Shown: positions 45,269-53,997 of the stretch, in pieces | Layout: every line of letters starts with the position of its first letter | Position numbering within the stretch: position 1 is the first letter of the stretch | NCBI RefSeq assembly: GCF_023639785.1 | Contig: NZ_CP098325.1 | Coordinates: 2,418,001-2,482,000 of the forward strand | Direction: 5' to 3' | From: Leclercia adecarboxylata | Lineage (GTDB): Bacteria > Pseudomonadota > Gammaproteobacteria > Enterobacterales > Enterobacteriaceae | Length of the DNA stretch: 64,000 nucleotides | The notes under the pieces: model-generated | What the model saw: the letters and a program-made list of their open reading frames with translations, nothing else | What the model was told of the DNA's origin: nothing | The model's database searches: none | Translations under genes and position numbers: made by a program

Positions 45269-46648
45269 TTAATGCTGCATAAGCTCCAGTGTTTTTTCCT
45301 TAACCCGCAGCAAAATTGTCTGTGCCTCTTCGGTTGAACGAATATTGGTATATCCAATGACTAATCCATAACGTTTTTGTGTCTGCGTATACCAGCTCGA
45401 GAGTGGCCGGACATAAAGCTCGTGCTCTATCCATAATGCCGCTAATGCAGTATCTTCAATGCCACGTTGCAGGAAGGCAACAATATGCATCCCGCCATCT
45501 GTAAGCTCAAATTCAAATAACCCTGGAAAGCTCGTTTCAATTGCCTCAAGCATCATGCGACGCCGCTGCTGATAGAGTAAGCGCATTTTTTTTATATGCC
45601 GGTAGAAGTGCCCTTCGCTAAGGAATTGCGCAAGGATTTTTTGCGGCAGTAATGGCAGACCCGTCTCAAGGATGTCGCCCAGCTCACTGAAACGGGCTAC
45701 CGTCTCCTGTGGCATTACCATATAGCCGATACGCATAGCTGGCATTATCGTTTTACTAAACGTACCGGTATAAATCACCCGGTCATGCATATCGAGGCTT
45801 TTCAACGCCGGGATGACTTTTCGTGTGTAATGAAACTCTCCGTCGTAATCGTCTTCGATTATCCAGCTACTGTTTTGCTGTGCCCAGGCCAGCAGCTGAT
45901 GCTTACGTGGTAATGAAAGGCTCACTGCGAGCGGACTTTGATGAGTGGGTGTAACGATGGCGAAGCGTGCATCGTTGTGATAGCGCTGAAGATAATCAAC
46001 ATCCATCCCCTGCCGATCAACAGGTATATAGTGCAGATTGGATGCCATTCGCTTCAATAATTGCTGACCATAAAAGTAGCCAGGATCTTCAAACAACACT
46101 TTATCGTCAGGCTGCGCAAGTACCGACAGAATTAACCGTAAATTGGCCCGATAGCCGCTGGTAACAAAGATTTGCTCCGGTCGGCAATTCAATCCTCTTG
46201 AAATATTGAGATAACTTGAAAGGGCCTCACGTAGCGGTTGAAAACCCATTACCGGGGGCATGAGCATTTCTTCCGGACGAAGACTTCGCGCCGCTTTTCC
46301 TGATATAAGTAGCCATTTTTTATGGGGGAATTCATCCAGAGCAGGGATTCCAAGCCGCAGATCACCCTTCCTTTCAGTAACCTGTATATGAGGTGAACGA
46401 GACGATACAGCGTTATCTGCGCTGACCGTTGAAGTCAGCCTGAGTTCCGGATTTATATAGGTCCCCTTCGCTCCCAGACTCACGAAATAGCCTTCTCCAG
46501 TAAGAATTTCATACGCGGTTTCCACCGTTTTTCGCGCTACCTGCAACTCGCTCGCTAGCGAACGAATCGAGGGAACGCGCGCCCCCGGTTTCAAAAGGCC
46601 GTTCTGAATTTGCTGGCGATAGCGGGCATAAATCTCTTTGTACCCCAT
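45269..46648 (-). CDS. MocR/PdxR-type regulator (GntR-aminotransferase fusion)
   Basis: Protein of 459 aa. Residues about 1-70 form a GntR winged helix (YARYRQQIQNGLLKPGARVP, then SIRSLASELQVARKTVETAY); the rest is a fold-type I aminotransferase-like domain. The PLP-lysine region is IYTGTFSKTIMPAMRIGYM, and IIEDDYDGEF supplies the Asp. MocR regulators bind PLP and a co-ligand rather than catalyse transamination. It diverges from the GNAT-azoreductase-AhpD operon, the likely target. An upstream TTG frame adds nine residues; the ATG at 46648 is preferred. Confidence 0.88.
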   Translation of the reverse strand: MGYKEIYARYRQQIQNGLLKPGARVPSIRSLASELQVARKTVETAYEILTGEGYFVSLGAKGTYINPELRLTSTVSADNAVSSRSPHIQVTERKGDLRLGIPALDEFPHKKWLLISGKAARSLRPEEMLMPPVMGFQPLREALSSYLNISRGLNCRPEQIFVTSGYRANLRLILSVLAQPDDKVLFEDPGYFYGQQLLKRMASNLHYIPVDRQGMDVDYLQRYHNDARFAIVTPTHQSPLAVSLSLPRKHQLLAWAQQNSSWIIEDDYDGEFHYTRKVIPALKSLDMHDRVIYTGTFSKTIMPAMRIGYMVMPQETVARFSELGDILETGLPLLPQKILAQFLSEGHFYRHIKKMRLLYQQRRRMMLEAIETSFPGLFEFELTDGGMHIVAFLQRGIEDTALAALWIEHELYVRPLSSWYTQTQKRYGLVIGYTNIRSTEEAQTILLRVKEKTLELMQH

Positions 46649-46757
46649 GAAATGCACCTTTATATGTCCTACCAATTAAGGCGAATAATGGCCCTTTTTA
46701 ATCAGACATACAAGATTAAGATATGGCTATTAACCAAGTCACTCACTATGAGGCGTC

Positions 46758-47183
46758 ATGAAGATTGAACATTACGACACCGCCACTGACCTTGCTCGTT
46801 GCTTTGCGCTGATGCGGGAACTACGCAGCAAACTGACGAATGAGAAACAATTTATCGCTCAGGTACAGCGCCAGCAGGCGCAAGGCTATCGGCTTGCAGG
46901 ACTGGAGCAGGATGGCAAACCAATGGCGCTGGCCGGTTATCGACTGCTCGAAAATTTTATTCACGGGCAATTCTGTTACGTCGACGATCTGGTAACAGTG
47001 AGCGAGGCTCGCGGTCAGGGGATGGGTGCAACCCTGCTGAATCACTTAGCGGTGATCGCACGTGAATACGGTTGTGGTCAGATGGTTCTTGATACCGCCA
47101 TGAGTAATTCGGGAGCCCAGGCATTTTATCAGCGTGTCGGATATACCGCCCTCGGCCTGCACTTTTATCGCGATCTCACCTGA
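46758..47183 (+). CDS. GNAT acetyltransferase
   Basis: Acetyltransferase of 141 aa, first gene of a three-gene operon. The acetyl-CoA-binding motif is VSEARGQGMGATLLNHL; the late NSGAQAFYQRVGYTALGLHFY is the usual C-terminal GNAT strand-helix. Substrate unknown. It is divergent from the MocR regulator. Confidence 0.85.
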   Translation: MKIEHYDTATDLARCFALMRELRSKLTNEKQFIAQVQRQQAQGYRLAGLEQDGKPMALAGYRLLENFIHGQFCYVDDLVTVSEARGQGMGATLLNHLAVIAREYGCGQMVLDTAMSNSGAQAFYQRVGYTALGLHFYRDLT

Positions 47184-47191
47184 GGAAAAGA

Positions 47192-47800
47192 ATGATGAAA
47201 CTGCTTCACATTAAAGTCAGTCCGGATTTATCAGGATCGGCATCCCGCGCGGCGTCTGAACGCCTGGTAGAAAAATTACGTGCGCATCATGCCGGAATTG
47301 AAGAATCAGTGCTGGACCTGGCTCAACGGCCGCTACCGCATCTTGATGCATTTACCATTGGTGGTTTTTTTACCCCACCGGATCTGCGCAGTGAAGCTCA
47401 GCTCACCGCTATTCAGACTTCGGAACAACTGGTCGATCAGCTTCTTGATTGTGACACGCTGGTTATCTCCTCCCCGATGTGGAACCTCGGCCTGCCTTCT
47501 GTACTGAAAGCCTGGTTCGATCATATTACCCGCGCCGGACGAACGTTCGCCTTTACGCCAGAGGGTAAAAAAGTGGGGCTTGTCAGCGGCAAAAAGGTGT
47601 ACTGCGTGGTCGCCAGCGGCAGCATATTTGCCCACGGCCCATTTGTAGCGGATGACCAGTTCACGCCATATATTCGCGTAGCACTTGAATATATCGGCAT
47701 CACAGACGTGCAGTTTATCCGGGTGGACGGAACGCATGATCCCATCACTCGTGCAACAGCATTACCCCATGCAATGCAAGCTATCAATCGTTTATTTTAA
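47192..47800 (+). CDS. AzoR-like FMN-dependent NADH azo/quinone reductase
   Basis: Flavodoxin-fold enzyme of 202 aa. The FMN phosphate-binding start is KLLHIKVSPDLSGSASRAAS; the conserved SPMWNLGLPSVLKAWFDHIT is the AzoR signature; a YCVVASGSIF follows the usual FMN loop. AzoR enzymes reduce azo dyes and quinones by two-electron transfer. Second in the operon; start ATGATG at 47192 or 47195. Confidence 0.88.
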   Translation: MMKLLHIKVSPDLSGSASRAASERLVEKLRAHHAGIEESVLDLAQRPLPHLDAFTIGGFFTPPDLRSEAQLTAIQTSEQLVDQLLDCDTLVISSPMWNLGLPSVLKAWFDHITRAGRTFAFTPEGKKVGLVSGKKVYCVVASGSIFAHGPFVADDQFTPYIRVALEYIGITDVQFIRVDGTHDPITRATALPHAMQAINRLF

Positions 47801-47814
47801 AAGAGGATTACATT

Positions 47815-48294
47815 ATGTCGTCACGAGTGAATCATTTCAAAACCATCCCAGCACTGGCTAAAACACTTGCCGATGCGTCTATGGCATTAGGAAAAATCTC
47901 CCTGGATAAAAAACTTAAGCACTTGGTGGATATCCGTGCGTCGCAATTGAATCACTGCGCGTTTTGTCTGGATATGCATGTAAAAGAAGCGAAAATGCAT
48001 GGAGAGCGTGAATTACGTCTTTATCACGTTGCAATTTGGCGCGAATCACCATTGTTCAGCGCTAAGGAGAAAGCTGCGCTGGCACTGACTGAAGCTTTGA
48101 CCCGCATTGGTGAGAATGGTGTGAGCGAAGCGCTTTATGGTGAGTTGCGTGAACACTTCTCTGAAGTAGAAGTATCAGAGTTAACGTTTACCATCGCTGT
48201 GATCAACGCCTGGAATCGTCTGCAGATTCTGTCCCAGATGGTGCCGGGCTCTATGGATAGTGCTTACGGCCTGGATCGTGCTGAATTACATTAA
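47815..48294 (+). CDS. AhpD-like alkylhydroperoxidase/carboxymuconolactone decarboxylase family protein
   Basis: Protein of 159 aa. The AhpD active-site motif is present as LNHCAFCLDMHVKEA (CxxC followed by the conserved His). Such proteins act as peroxidase-linked thiol reductases in the AhpD branch. Third gene of the operon, before a strong terminator. A second, different AhpD-like gene lies at 48491 on the other strand. Confidence 0.87.
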   Translation: MSSRVNHFKTIPALAKTLADASMALGKISLDKKLKHLVDIRASQLNHCAFCLDMHVKEAKMHGERELRLYHVAIWRESPLFSAKEKAALALTEALTRIGENGVSEALYGELREHFSEVEVSELTFTIAVINAWNRLQILSQMVPGSMDSAYGLDRAELH

Positions 48295-48302
48295 TCCCTG
48301 TC

Positions 48303-48335
48303 CGCCAACAACACTTGTTGTTGGCGTCTGTTTTT
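48303..48335 (+). terminator. Terminator of the azoreductase operon
   Basis: The stem CGCCAACAAC / GTTGTTGGCG with an ACTT loop is followed by TCTGTTTTT. Confidence 0.9.
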
Positions 48336-48416
48336 AACTTTCACGCAAGATGATATTTAGGGACTTAAAAGAATGTTAACAACAGAATATTTCATGACCT
48401 GCTGTTAAAAATAAAG

Positions 48417-48440
48417 AAACCGCCTTCATTCAGGCGGTTT
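48417..48440. terminator. Terminator between convergent AhpD-like genes
   Basis: The stem AAACCGCCT / AGGCGGTTT with a 6-nt loop carries TTTTATC on the plus strand and an A/T-rich flank (TTTCTTTAT) on the minus strand. It probably ends the minus-strand gene at 48491. Confidence 0.8.
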
Positions 48441-48490
48441 TTTATCAGGGATATATTAATAGCCATTGCGAGAGGAAAACGAATGACAAC

Positions 48491-48940
48491 TTACGCCCTG
48501 GCTAGCGGCTTCATCCGAAAGCTGATGCCCATACGATTAAGTGCATTCATGGTTGCAATTACGATGGTTAAATCAACCAGGTCTTTTTCACCAAATACTG
48601 AAAGCGCAGCAGAATAGGCTTCGTCCGAAGCATGTGTTTCACTCACTCGGGTAACTTCTTCTGCCCATGCCAGCGCCGCTTGCTCCAGATTCGAGAATAG
48701 ATAAGTAGCCTCATCCCATACTGGGATCAGTACTATTTTCTCTACCGACATACCACACTTCATCAGATCGCGGGTGTGAATATCAATACAATGCGCACAG
48801 CCATTAATCTGAGATACTCTCAAAAAAACCAAATGTATTAGCTCTTCCGGAAGATTTGTTCCTGTTGTGGCAAAGTGATGCAGCGCTCCCAGTGCTTTTG
48901 ATCCTTCTGCAGATACCTGAAACCAGTTTGGACGTTTCAT
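48491..48940 (-). CDS. Second AhpD-like carboxymuconolactone decarboxylase family protein
   Basis: Protein of 149 aa with the motif QINGCAHCIDIHTRDL (CxxC plus His), so an AhpD-type redox centre. It is monocistronic and shows only family-level similarity to the AhpD-like protein at 47815. The name carboxymuconolactone decarboxylase is that of the fold; decarboxylase activity is not implied. Confidence 0.87.
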   Translation of the reverse strand: MKRPNWFQVSAEGSKALGALHHFATTGTNLPEELIHLVFLRVSQINGCAHCIDIHTRDLMKCGMSVEKIVLIPVWDEATYLFSNLEQAALAWAEEVTRVSETHASDEAYSAALSVFGEKDLVDLTIVIATMNALNRMGISFRMKPLARA

Positions 48941-49185
48941 TTGCTTTCCTGTATAGAGAGTTATATGGATGATTTATCTACGAGAGTATGTTTCACCTTC
49001 TTTCGAAGGAATTACTAACTGATACTTCAGCGTTAAATGATATTAATCAAAGTTGACATATAAAAAAGATACAAAGAAGAGGAAAACGCGTAGGACATAA
49101 TGGAAAACGTAACGCCATAAAACTTATGCGGATATACATTTGATTTAACGCGCCCTTTTACGGGCACGTTATTAACCGGAGACGG

Positions 49186-49941
49186 TTATTTGCAGGCCAC
49201 CAGATCGGCCATCTGCTTAGCATCAGGCAAGCCGACGATCTGCTGCAGGGCGCGATCTTTATTCAGGTAATAAATGGCTGGCGTGCCGGTGGCCCCGAGC
49301 TGCTCCATAAATTGCTGGTTCTGCTGAATCTGCTTAAACACCGCAGGCGGCGTATTGCCTTTCAGCGCCGGTTTTGTTTTCCCGTCGCTGCTCTCAAGGT
49401 CATGCCACACTTTAGCCGGATCGCTGGCGGAGAGGATCGCCGCCGCATACTGGGCGCTGTCCGGGCGGATCACGCCCACCAGCAGGGTTTTGGTGCTGAT
49501 GCTTTTATCCTTGATATAAGGTTGGGCCTGATGCCAGAACTTATTGCAGTACGGGCAGAAGGGATCGGAAAAGACAACTACCTGACACTTAGCGTCCGCG
49601 CTACCTTCTGCGATCCCCGGCGCGGCGGTGAGCCGCTTCCACATTTCGCGCCCGGCGGGAATATAGATCTCATCATTGATCACTTTCTCGCTGAGGTTAT
49701 TGCCCCCGGCATCATACATATAGCCTGAAATCACATGCTTTTTGTCCGGGGTGAGATAGAGCGTAACGCCCATGTCCTGATATTTCCCCAGCCACCCTTC
49801 CACACCGCCGGGTGCGCTGAACGGCTTAACAATTTCAATGCCCTGCTTCTGGATCTGTTTAATGGGTTCGGGTAAATCAGCGGGCTGTGCTAAAGCGGTG
49901 GCGCTGAAGGTCAACGTCAACAGGGACAGGATCTTGTTCAT
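49186..49941 (-). CDS. dsbG: DsbG, periplasmic thiol:disulfide interchange protein
   Basis: Periplasmic thioredoxin-fold protein of 251 aa with a signal peptide (MNKILSLLTLTFSATALA/QP). GKYQDMGVTLYLTPDKKHVI and SGYMY match E. coli DsbG, and the active site is DPFCPYCNKFW (CPYC). The cis-Pro loop is ATGTPAIYY. DsbG keeps single cysteines of periplasmic proteins reduced and is itself reduced by a DsbD-type protein. Its start overlaps the stop of the upstream DsbD-like gene by one base, so its own reductant is encoded in the same operon. Confidence 0.93.
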   Translation of the reverse strand: MNKILSLLTLTFSATALAQPADLPEPIKQIQKQGIEIVKPFSAPGGVEGWLGKYQDMGVTLYLTPDKKHVISGYMYDAGGNNLSEKVINDEIYIPAGREMWKRLTAAPGIAEGSADAKCQVVVFSDPFCPYCNKFWHQAQPYIKDKSISTKTLLVGVIRPDSAQYAAAILSASDPAKVWHDLESSDGKTKPALKGNTPPAVFKQIQQNQQFMEQLGATGTPAIYYLNKDRALQQIVGLPDAKQMADLVACK

Positions 49942-51959
49942 TATTTTTCCTCAGTAAAATCAGATGGGGTAACCGCACCGGCCTGTGCCAGGGCGGTCAG
50001 CAATGCGTCTTTGCTCAGCAGGGAGGGCAAAACATAACCCTGCGGAAGGGAAGGACCAAAAATGGCGTTAAACGGAATGCCGCTGGCGCCGTAGCGCCTC
50101 AGGAACTGTTCGATTTCAGCGGAGGGCTGGCTCCAGTTGCCCTGCAGCAGAACCACGTCGTCGCGGTTTAACGCCGCCACCACTTCAGGACGGTGAAGCA
50201 CCATAACTTCGTTCACCCGGCAGTTCAGACACCAGTCAGCGGTGATATCCACCAGCACGCGTTTTCTGGCATCCAGCGCCTCGCTGAGCGCGGCTTCGCT
50301 CAGTGGCTGCCAGTTCAGGGGGGATGCGGCCTTCCCCTGAGGCTGCGGCGCCAGAAAGGCATACAGCCCGGCGCCAAACAGCACGCCAAACGCCAGGCTG
50401 CGCAGATTTTCCCGGTGATTCGGCATGGCCTTCGCGCAGCGGTAAAGGAAAAACGCCACCATCAGGCCGCCGCCGATCAGCACATAGCGTGCGCCCCACT
50501 CCTTCACCAGCAGCGACATCAGCCAGATACAGGAGCCGAGCATCAGGAGCACCAGCACCAGACGCAGTTTACCCATCCATGGGCCGGGCTTCGGCAGCCA
50601 GCGCGCGACGCCTGGCACCATGCTGATGGCCAGCCAGGGCAGGCTCATCCCGATACCCAGCACAAAAAAGATGAGCCACAGCTGATGGACGGGGGCCGCC
50701 AGGGCGAAGGTTACGGCGGTGCCGAGGAACGGTGCCGTACAGGGCGTGGCAAGCAGGGTCGCAAACGCGCCTTCGAAAAAGCTCCCGCCGATACCGTTAC
50801 CGCCCGCGGTCGCCAGCCTTGTGGTGAGCGTGGAAGGCAGACGGATTTCCATCAGGCCCGCCAGGCTGAAGCAGAAAATCCACGTCACCAGCACCATGGC
50901 GCCGATGAACCAGGGATTCTGGAACTGAAAGCCCCAGCCAATCCAGGCGCCGGACAACCGCAGCCCGGTCACGACCGCCGCCAGCACCATAAACGAGAAC
51001 AGGATCCCGGCCGCCGTTGCCAGAAAACGCAGCCGCGTCTGACGGCGGGTGCTCTCTGCCAGCGTCATCAGCGACGCGAGTTTTATGCCAAGAACGGGCA
51101 GCACGCAGGGCATCAGGTTGAGGATCAGCCCCCCTGCCAGCGCCACGGCCAGGATCTGCCACAGATGTGTGGAAGCCTTGATATCCACGGTGAGCTGCTG
51201 GCTTTGGGCGCCGTCGCTGACCAGCAGCGCGACCTGCCGTAAACGGGAGGCCTCCAGCGGTTGACCTTGATCGTCGCTGACGCTAAAGCGTGCCGTCAGG
51301 GTGTCGCCGTCAATCGCTATCTGCGGCGGGGCAAGGTTCGCCCCGGCCGGGTTATCCGTGAACAGTTCGGGCCGGGACCAGCCCTCCGGTGAGGTGAGTT
51401 TAACCGTCAGGGTATCTGCGTCGGTGGCGACAGATTTCAGCATTATCGCACCGCTTGTTGCAGGAACCGCGCGCATGGCGTCATCCCAGGCCGCGGCAAA
51501 GCCTGTCGACGGACCGGAAGCCAGGTTGATATCCAGCGGGAAGGTTTTAACCACGCAGAGATTGCTGCACAGCGACAGCGTCAGTTTGCCGCGCAATCGC
51601 TGCACCTCGTCGGTGGTGATTTCCAGCGGAAACACCACGCGGCGTTCGTAGCCTACCGAACTGAATCCGGCGGACGTAAAGCGCACGGGCCGCGGCCAGT
51701 GCCACTGCGTACGGGCCGGGGAAACCCAGTCGATCACCGGCCGAAAACCGCCATCGCCGGGGGTTCGCCAGTAGGTTTTCCACCCTTCATCTGGGGTGAC
51801 GTCCAGCAGCAGGCGCACTTTCCCGTTCGCTGGGGCATCGTGCAAGACATGCACCTGAGCAGGGGAATTGTCAGGCTGCATCGGCCAGCCCGGTACCGCC
51901 GCATAAGCGGCAGACAGGCTGAATAACAGGAACCACAGGCTCCTGAAAAGCGTATTCAT
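49941..51959 (-). CDS. ScsB/DsbD-like transmembrane thiol reductase
   Basis: Protein of 672 aa with a signal peptide (residues 1-20). Residues 21-260 form an immunoglobulin-like periplasmic domain with one Cys pair (LCSNLCVVK). A membrane core of about eight helices carries the cysteine motifs NLMPCVLPVLGIKL and TPCTAPFLGTAVTF. The C-terminal thioredoxin domain has ADWCLNCRVNE. Electrons from cytosolic thioredoxin pass outwards to DsbG. The N-terminal domain is longer than in DsbD and closer to ScsB of the copper-tolerance scsABCD set. Confidence 0.9.
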   Translation of the reverse strand: MNTLFRSLWFLLFSLSAAYAAVPGWPMQPDNSPAQVHVLHDAPANGKVRLLLDVTPDEGWKTYWRTPGDGGFRPVIDWVSPARTQWHWPRPVRFTSAGFSSVGYERRVVFPLEITTDEVQRLRGKLTLSLCSNLCVVKTFPLDINLASGPSTGFAAAWDDAMRAVPATSGAIMLKSVATDADTLTVKLTSPEGWSRPELFTDNPAGANLAPPQIAIDGDTLTARFSVSDDQGQPLEASRLRQVALLVSDGAQSQQLTVDIKASTHLWQILAVALAGGLILNLMPCVLPVLGIKLASLMTLAESTRRQTRLRFLATAAGILFSFMVLAAVVTGLRLSGAWIGWGFQFQNPWFIGAMVLVTWIFCFSLAGLMEIRLPSTLTTRLATAGGNGIGGSFFEGAFATLLATPCTAPFLGTAVTFALAAPVHQLWLIFFVLGIGMSLPWLAISMVPGVARWLPKPGPWMGKLRLVLVLLMLGSCIWLMSLLVKEWGARYVLIGGGLMVAFFLYRCAKAMPNHRENLRSLAFGVLFGAGLYAFLAPQPQGKAASPLNWQPLSEAALSEALDARKRVLVDITADWCLNCRVNEVMVLHRPEVVAALNRDDVVLLQGNWSQPSAEIEQFLRRYGASGIPFNAIFGPSLPQGYVLPSLLSKDALLTALAQAGAVTPSDFTEEK

Positions 51960-52005
51960 CGTTTTTCTCCATGAAAAATTAACTAAACAGGGACAGCCCG
52001 TTCAG

Positions 52006-52395
52006 TCATTCACGGAAAACGCAGTTCTTAAGGTGTATTCGAAGGAGCGGAGGACGAAACAGAATAACCGGCCTCGGCAGAACGCTGATTTTTATCAGCA
52101 CCGCTAAAACGAGAACCAGCAGAGCGGGTAACAGCAGAAGGTTATCGAAATGAAGGGGTTGGGCAGCCAGCAGAGAGTGGGCGCTGAGCTCACAGGGCGA
52201 CAACCCTGGCGACGTCAGTTCCTGCGGGCTGCTTTCAGCGGTCAACGAGAGCGTGGCGGCTTTGACCTGCATGTGGTGCAGGATGCTGGCCCGCTGGGTC
52301 AGACAGATCAGCATGACAACGCAGGCCACGAAAAGAAGCGCGACGGCTCTCAGTTGCCTGTTTTTATGTTGAGTCGAACCTGTCAGGATAGTCAT
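52006..52395 (-). CDS. Small membrane protein upstream of the thiol-reductase pair
   Basis: Protein of 129 aa, with hydrophobic segments near residues 15-33 and 80-103. The layout (short basic N-terminus, one helix, periplasmic loop with a Cys, second helix, basic tail) resembles DUF2946-type proteins found near copper genes, but I cannot confirm that. It lies 46 bp before the ScsB-like gene on the same strand, so it is probably the first gene of that operon. Confidence 0.6.
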   Translation of the reverse strand: MTILTGSTQHKNRQLRAVALLFVACVVMLICLTQRASILHHMQVKAATLSLTAESSPQELTSPGLSPCELSAHSLLAAQPLHFDNLLLLPALLVLVLAVLIKISVLPRPVILFRPPLLRIHLKNCVFRE

Positions 52396-52477
52396 GGGCA
52401 ATGAGAATAGTGAGCGACGCGTCTTCGGGCAAGGGGCAATTTGTAAAGTAATGCCAACCCGCGCGGAAGGCTAATTC

Positions 52478-52903
52478 CTACCCTGAAAAAACCAGACGCT
52501 GCCAGGGTCCGGTGATATCACAGTGGCCTGAATCATCCGCATCTATCCATCCCAGACGACGATAAAAAGCCAGTGCTGGAGTGTTAAGACTGGATACCTT
52601 AAGAGACGCTGGCTTATCTAAATCTGCCAGTCCCTTTTCCAGCAAAGCACGTCCAAAACCCTGTCCGCGAAACTCACGCGAAACGTAGAGGTGATGGATA
52701 AAACTCTCCTGAGCCCAGATTGCGATAAAGCCGCAAAGAGAGCCCGCATCCTCCGCGACCCAAACCCGTTCACCGCGTGTCTGTTCGAAAAAGTCATTCA
52801 GCAAAAACAGCGATGGATCTACCCAATGGAAGGTTTGCTGTCGTTCGCTGAGAAACAGCCTGGCTAATGCAGATGCATCAGTATCCCGCATGGCTCTTAT
52901 CAT
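52478..52903 (-). CDS. GNAT acetyltransferase
   Basis: Acetyltransferase of 141 aa. IHHLYVSREFRGQGFGRALL is the acetyl-CoA motif (R-G-Q-G-F-G) and NTPALAFYRRLGWIDADD is the C-terminal half. Substrate unknown. It lies 18 bp after the epimerase-like gene on the same strand, probably in one operon. Confidence 0.85.
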   Translation of the reverse strand: MIRAMRDTDASALARLFLSERQQTFHWVDPSLFLLNDFFEQTRGERVWVAEDAGSLCGFIAIWAQESFIHHLYVSREFRGQGFGRALLEKGLADLDKPASLKVSSLNTPALAFYRRLGWIDADDSGHCDITGPWQRLVFSG

Positions 52904-52921
52904 AATGGCCCCCCACTCTCT

Positions 52922-53902
52922 TTATACAAACCTGTTCAGGGCACCAATGCAACCTAGTCCCTGTAATGTCATCTGGACAGCGTGATCAAGAGGAGTATGG
53001 GGCTCCGCACCTAAAAAGTTAATAAGTTTCGCATTGTCCAGACGGACCGGCTGGCGCCATAAATACCGCATCTCCAGAAGTTCGCGGAAGGTTGCGTTGA
53101 AAGGCGCTGCCAAAGACATAAACCACCAGGGAAATGGTTTTATTTTGGCAACGCCGCCATAGCGTGCGGCGACACGTTGAATAGTTCTGGCCATTTCGCT
53201 GCCATCAGGATCCCAATGACCTTGCATATGGAAGCGCGCAAAAGGTTCGAGCTCCTCACGCCGTGCAAGTAATGCAGCAATAGTTTTCGCTATATCAGGT
53301 AAATAGGCCCACTGATGACCTGTTCCAGGCAGACCAGGACTGGTAATGACATCTGGCAGCTTACCGGGCTTAATCAACCCCTGAGAAAACCAGTTGTTAC
53401 CCGCGAGTGGACCGAAAAAATCCCCCGCGCGGACGATCAATACCCGTCCGCCACGCTGTGTATAGGCCTCAAGTTCTTTCTCCATTTGTACCCTGATCGC
53501 CCCTTTCCTTGTGACCGGGTTCTGCTGAGCATCTTCGCTTAATCGCGGAAAGGCATCAGGTCCATAGTTGTAAACAGTACCAGGGAGAACTATCAAGGCT
53601 CCATTTCGTTCTGCTGCGCTGATGGTATTACGCAGCATAGGCAATACAAGCTTCTGCCAGTTTCGGTAACCGGGCGGATTGACGGCGTGAACGATCACGC
53701 TACAGTCTGTCGCTGCAGCGACGACTTGCTCTCTGTCGAGAGCATCGCCCTCTGTCCACTGGATTTCACCCTTTCGTTCACGTCCAGGAGATCCTCGTGT
53801 TAATGCATGTACGTCCCATTTTTCCTGAACGAGTCGTCGGGCAGTTTCCCCCCCAATACCGCCCGTTGCTCCAAGTATTAAAACCTTTCCTCTGGTATCC
53901 AT
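52922..53902 (-). CDS. NAD-dependent epimerase/dehydratase-family protein
   Basis: Extended short-chain dehydrogenase of 326 aa. The nucleotide-binding start is KVLILGATGGIGGETARRL; a Tyr in the VYNYGPDAFP region and a Lys in VQMEKELEAY are likely catalytic-triad equivalents, though the classical YxxxK is not evident. Start at 53902 (MDTRGKVL); the longer frame adds sequence from the intergenic region. Divergent from a LysR gene 95 bp away, which is the likely regulator. Confidence 0.83.
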   Translation of the reverse strand: MDTRGKVLILGATGGIGGETARRLVQEKWDVHALTRGSPGRERKGEIQWTEGDALDREQVVAAATDCSVIVHAVNPPGYRNWQKLVLPMLRNTISAAERNGALIVLPGTVYNYGPDAFPRLSEDAQQNPVTRKGAIRVQMEKELEAYTQRGGRVLIVRAGDFFGPLAGNNWFSQGLIKPGKLPDVITSPGLPGTGHQWAYLPDIAKTIAALLARREELEPFARFHMQGHWDPDGSEMARTIQRVAARYGGVAKIKPFPWWFMSLAAPFNATFRELLEMRYLWRQPVRLDNAKLINFLGAEPHTPLDHAVQMTLQGLGCIGALNRFV

Positions 53903-53997
53903 ATTGTTTGCCTCGTTGCTGAATTGTGATTGACAGCGTACGTCAGGCAGAGCTAAATGGAATTGCATATCCTGATTGAGCAGATATACAAATTTGT

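Noticed and set aside
50193..51242. 349-codon plus-strand ORF
   Set aside because: Shadow of the ScsB-like gene; Q/H/R-rich low-complexity translation without homology.
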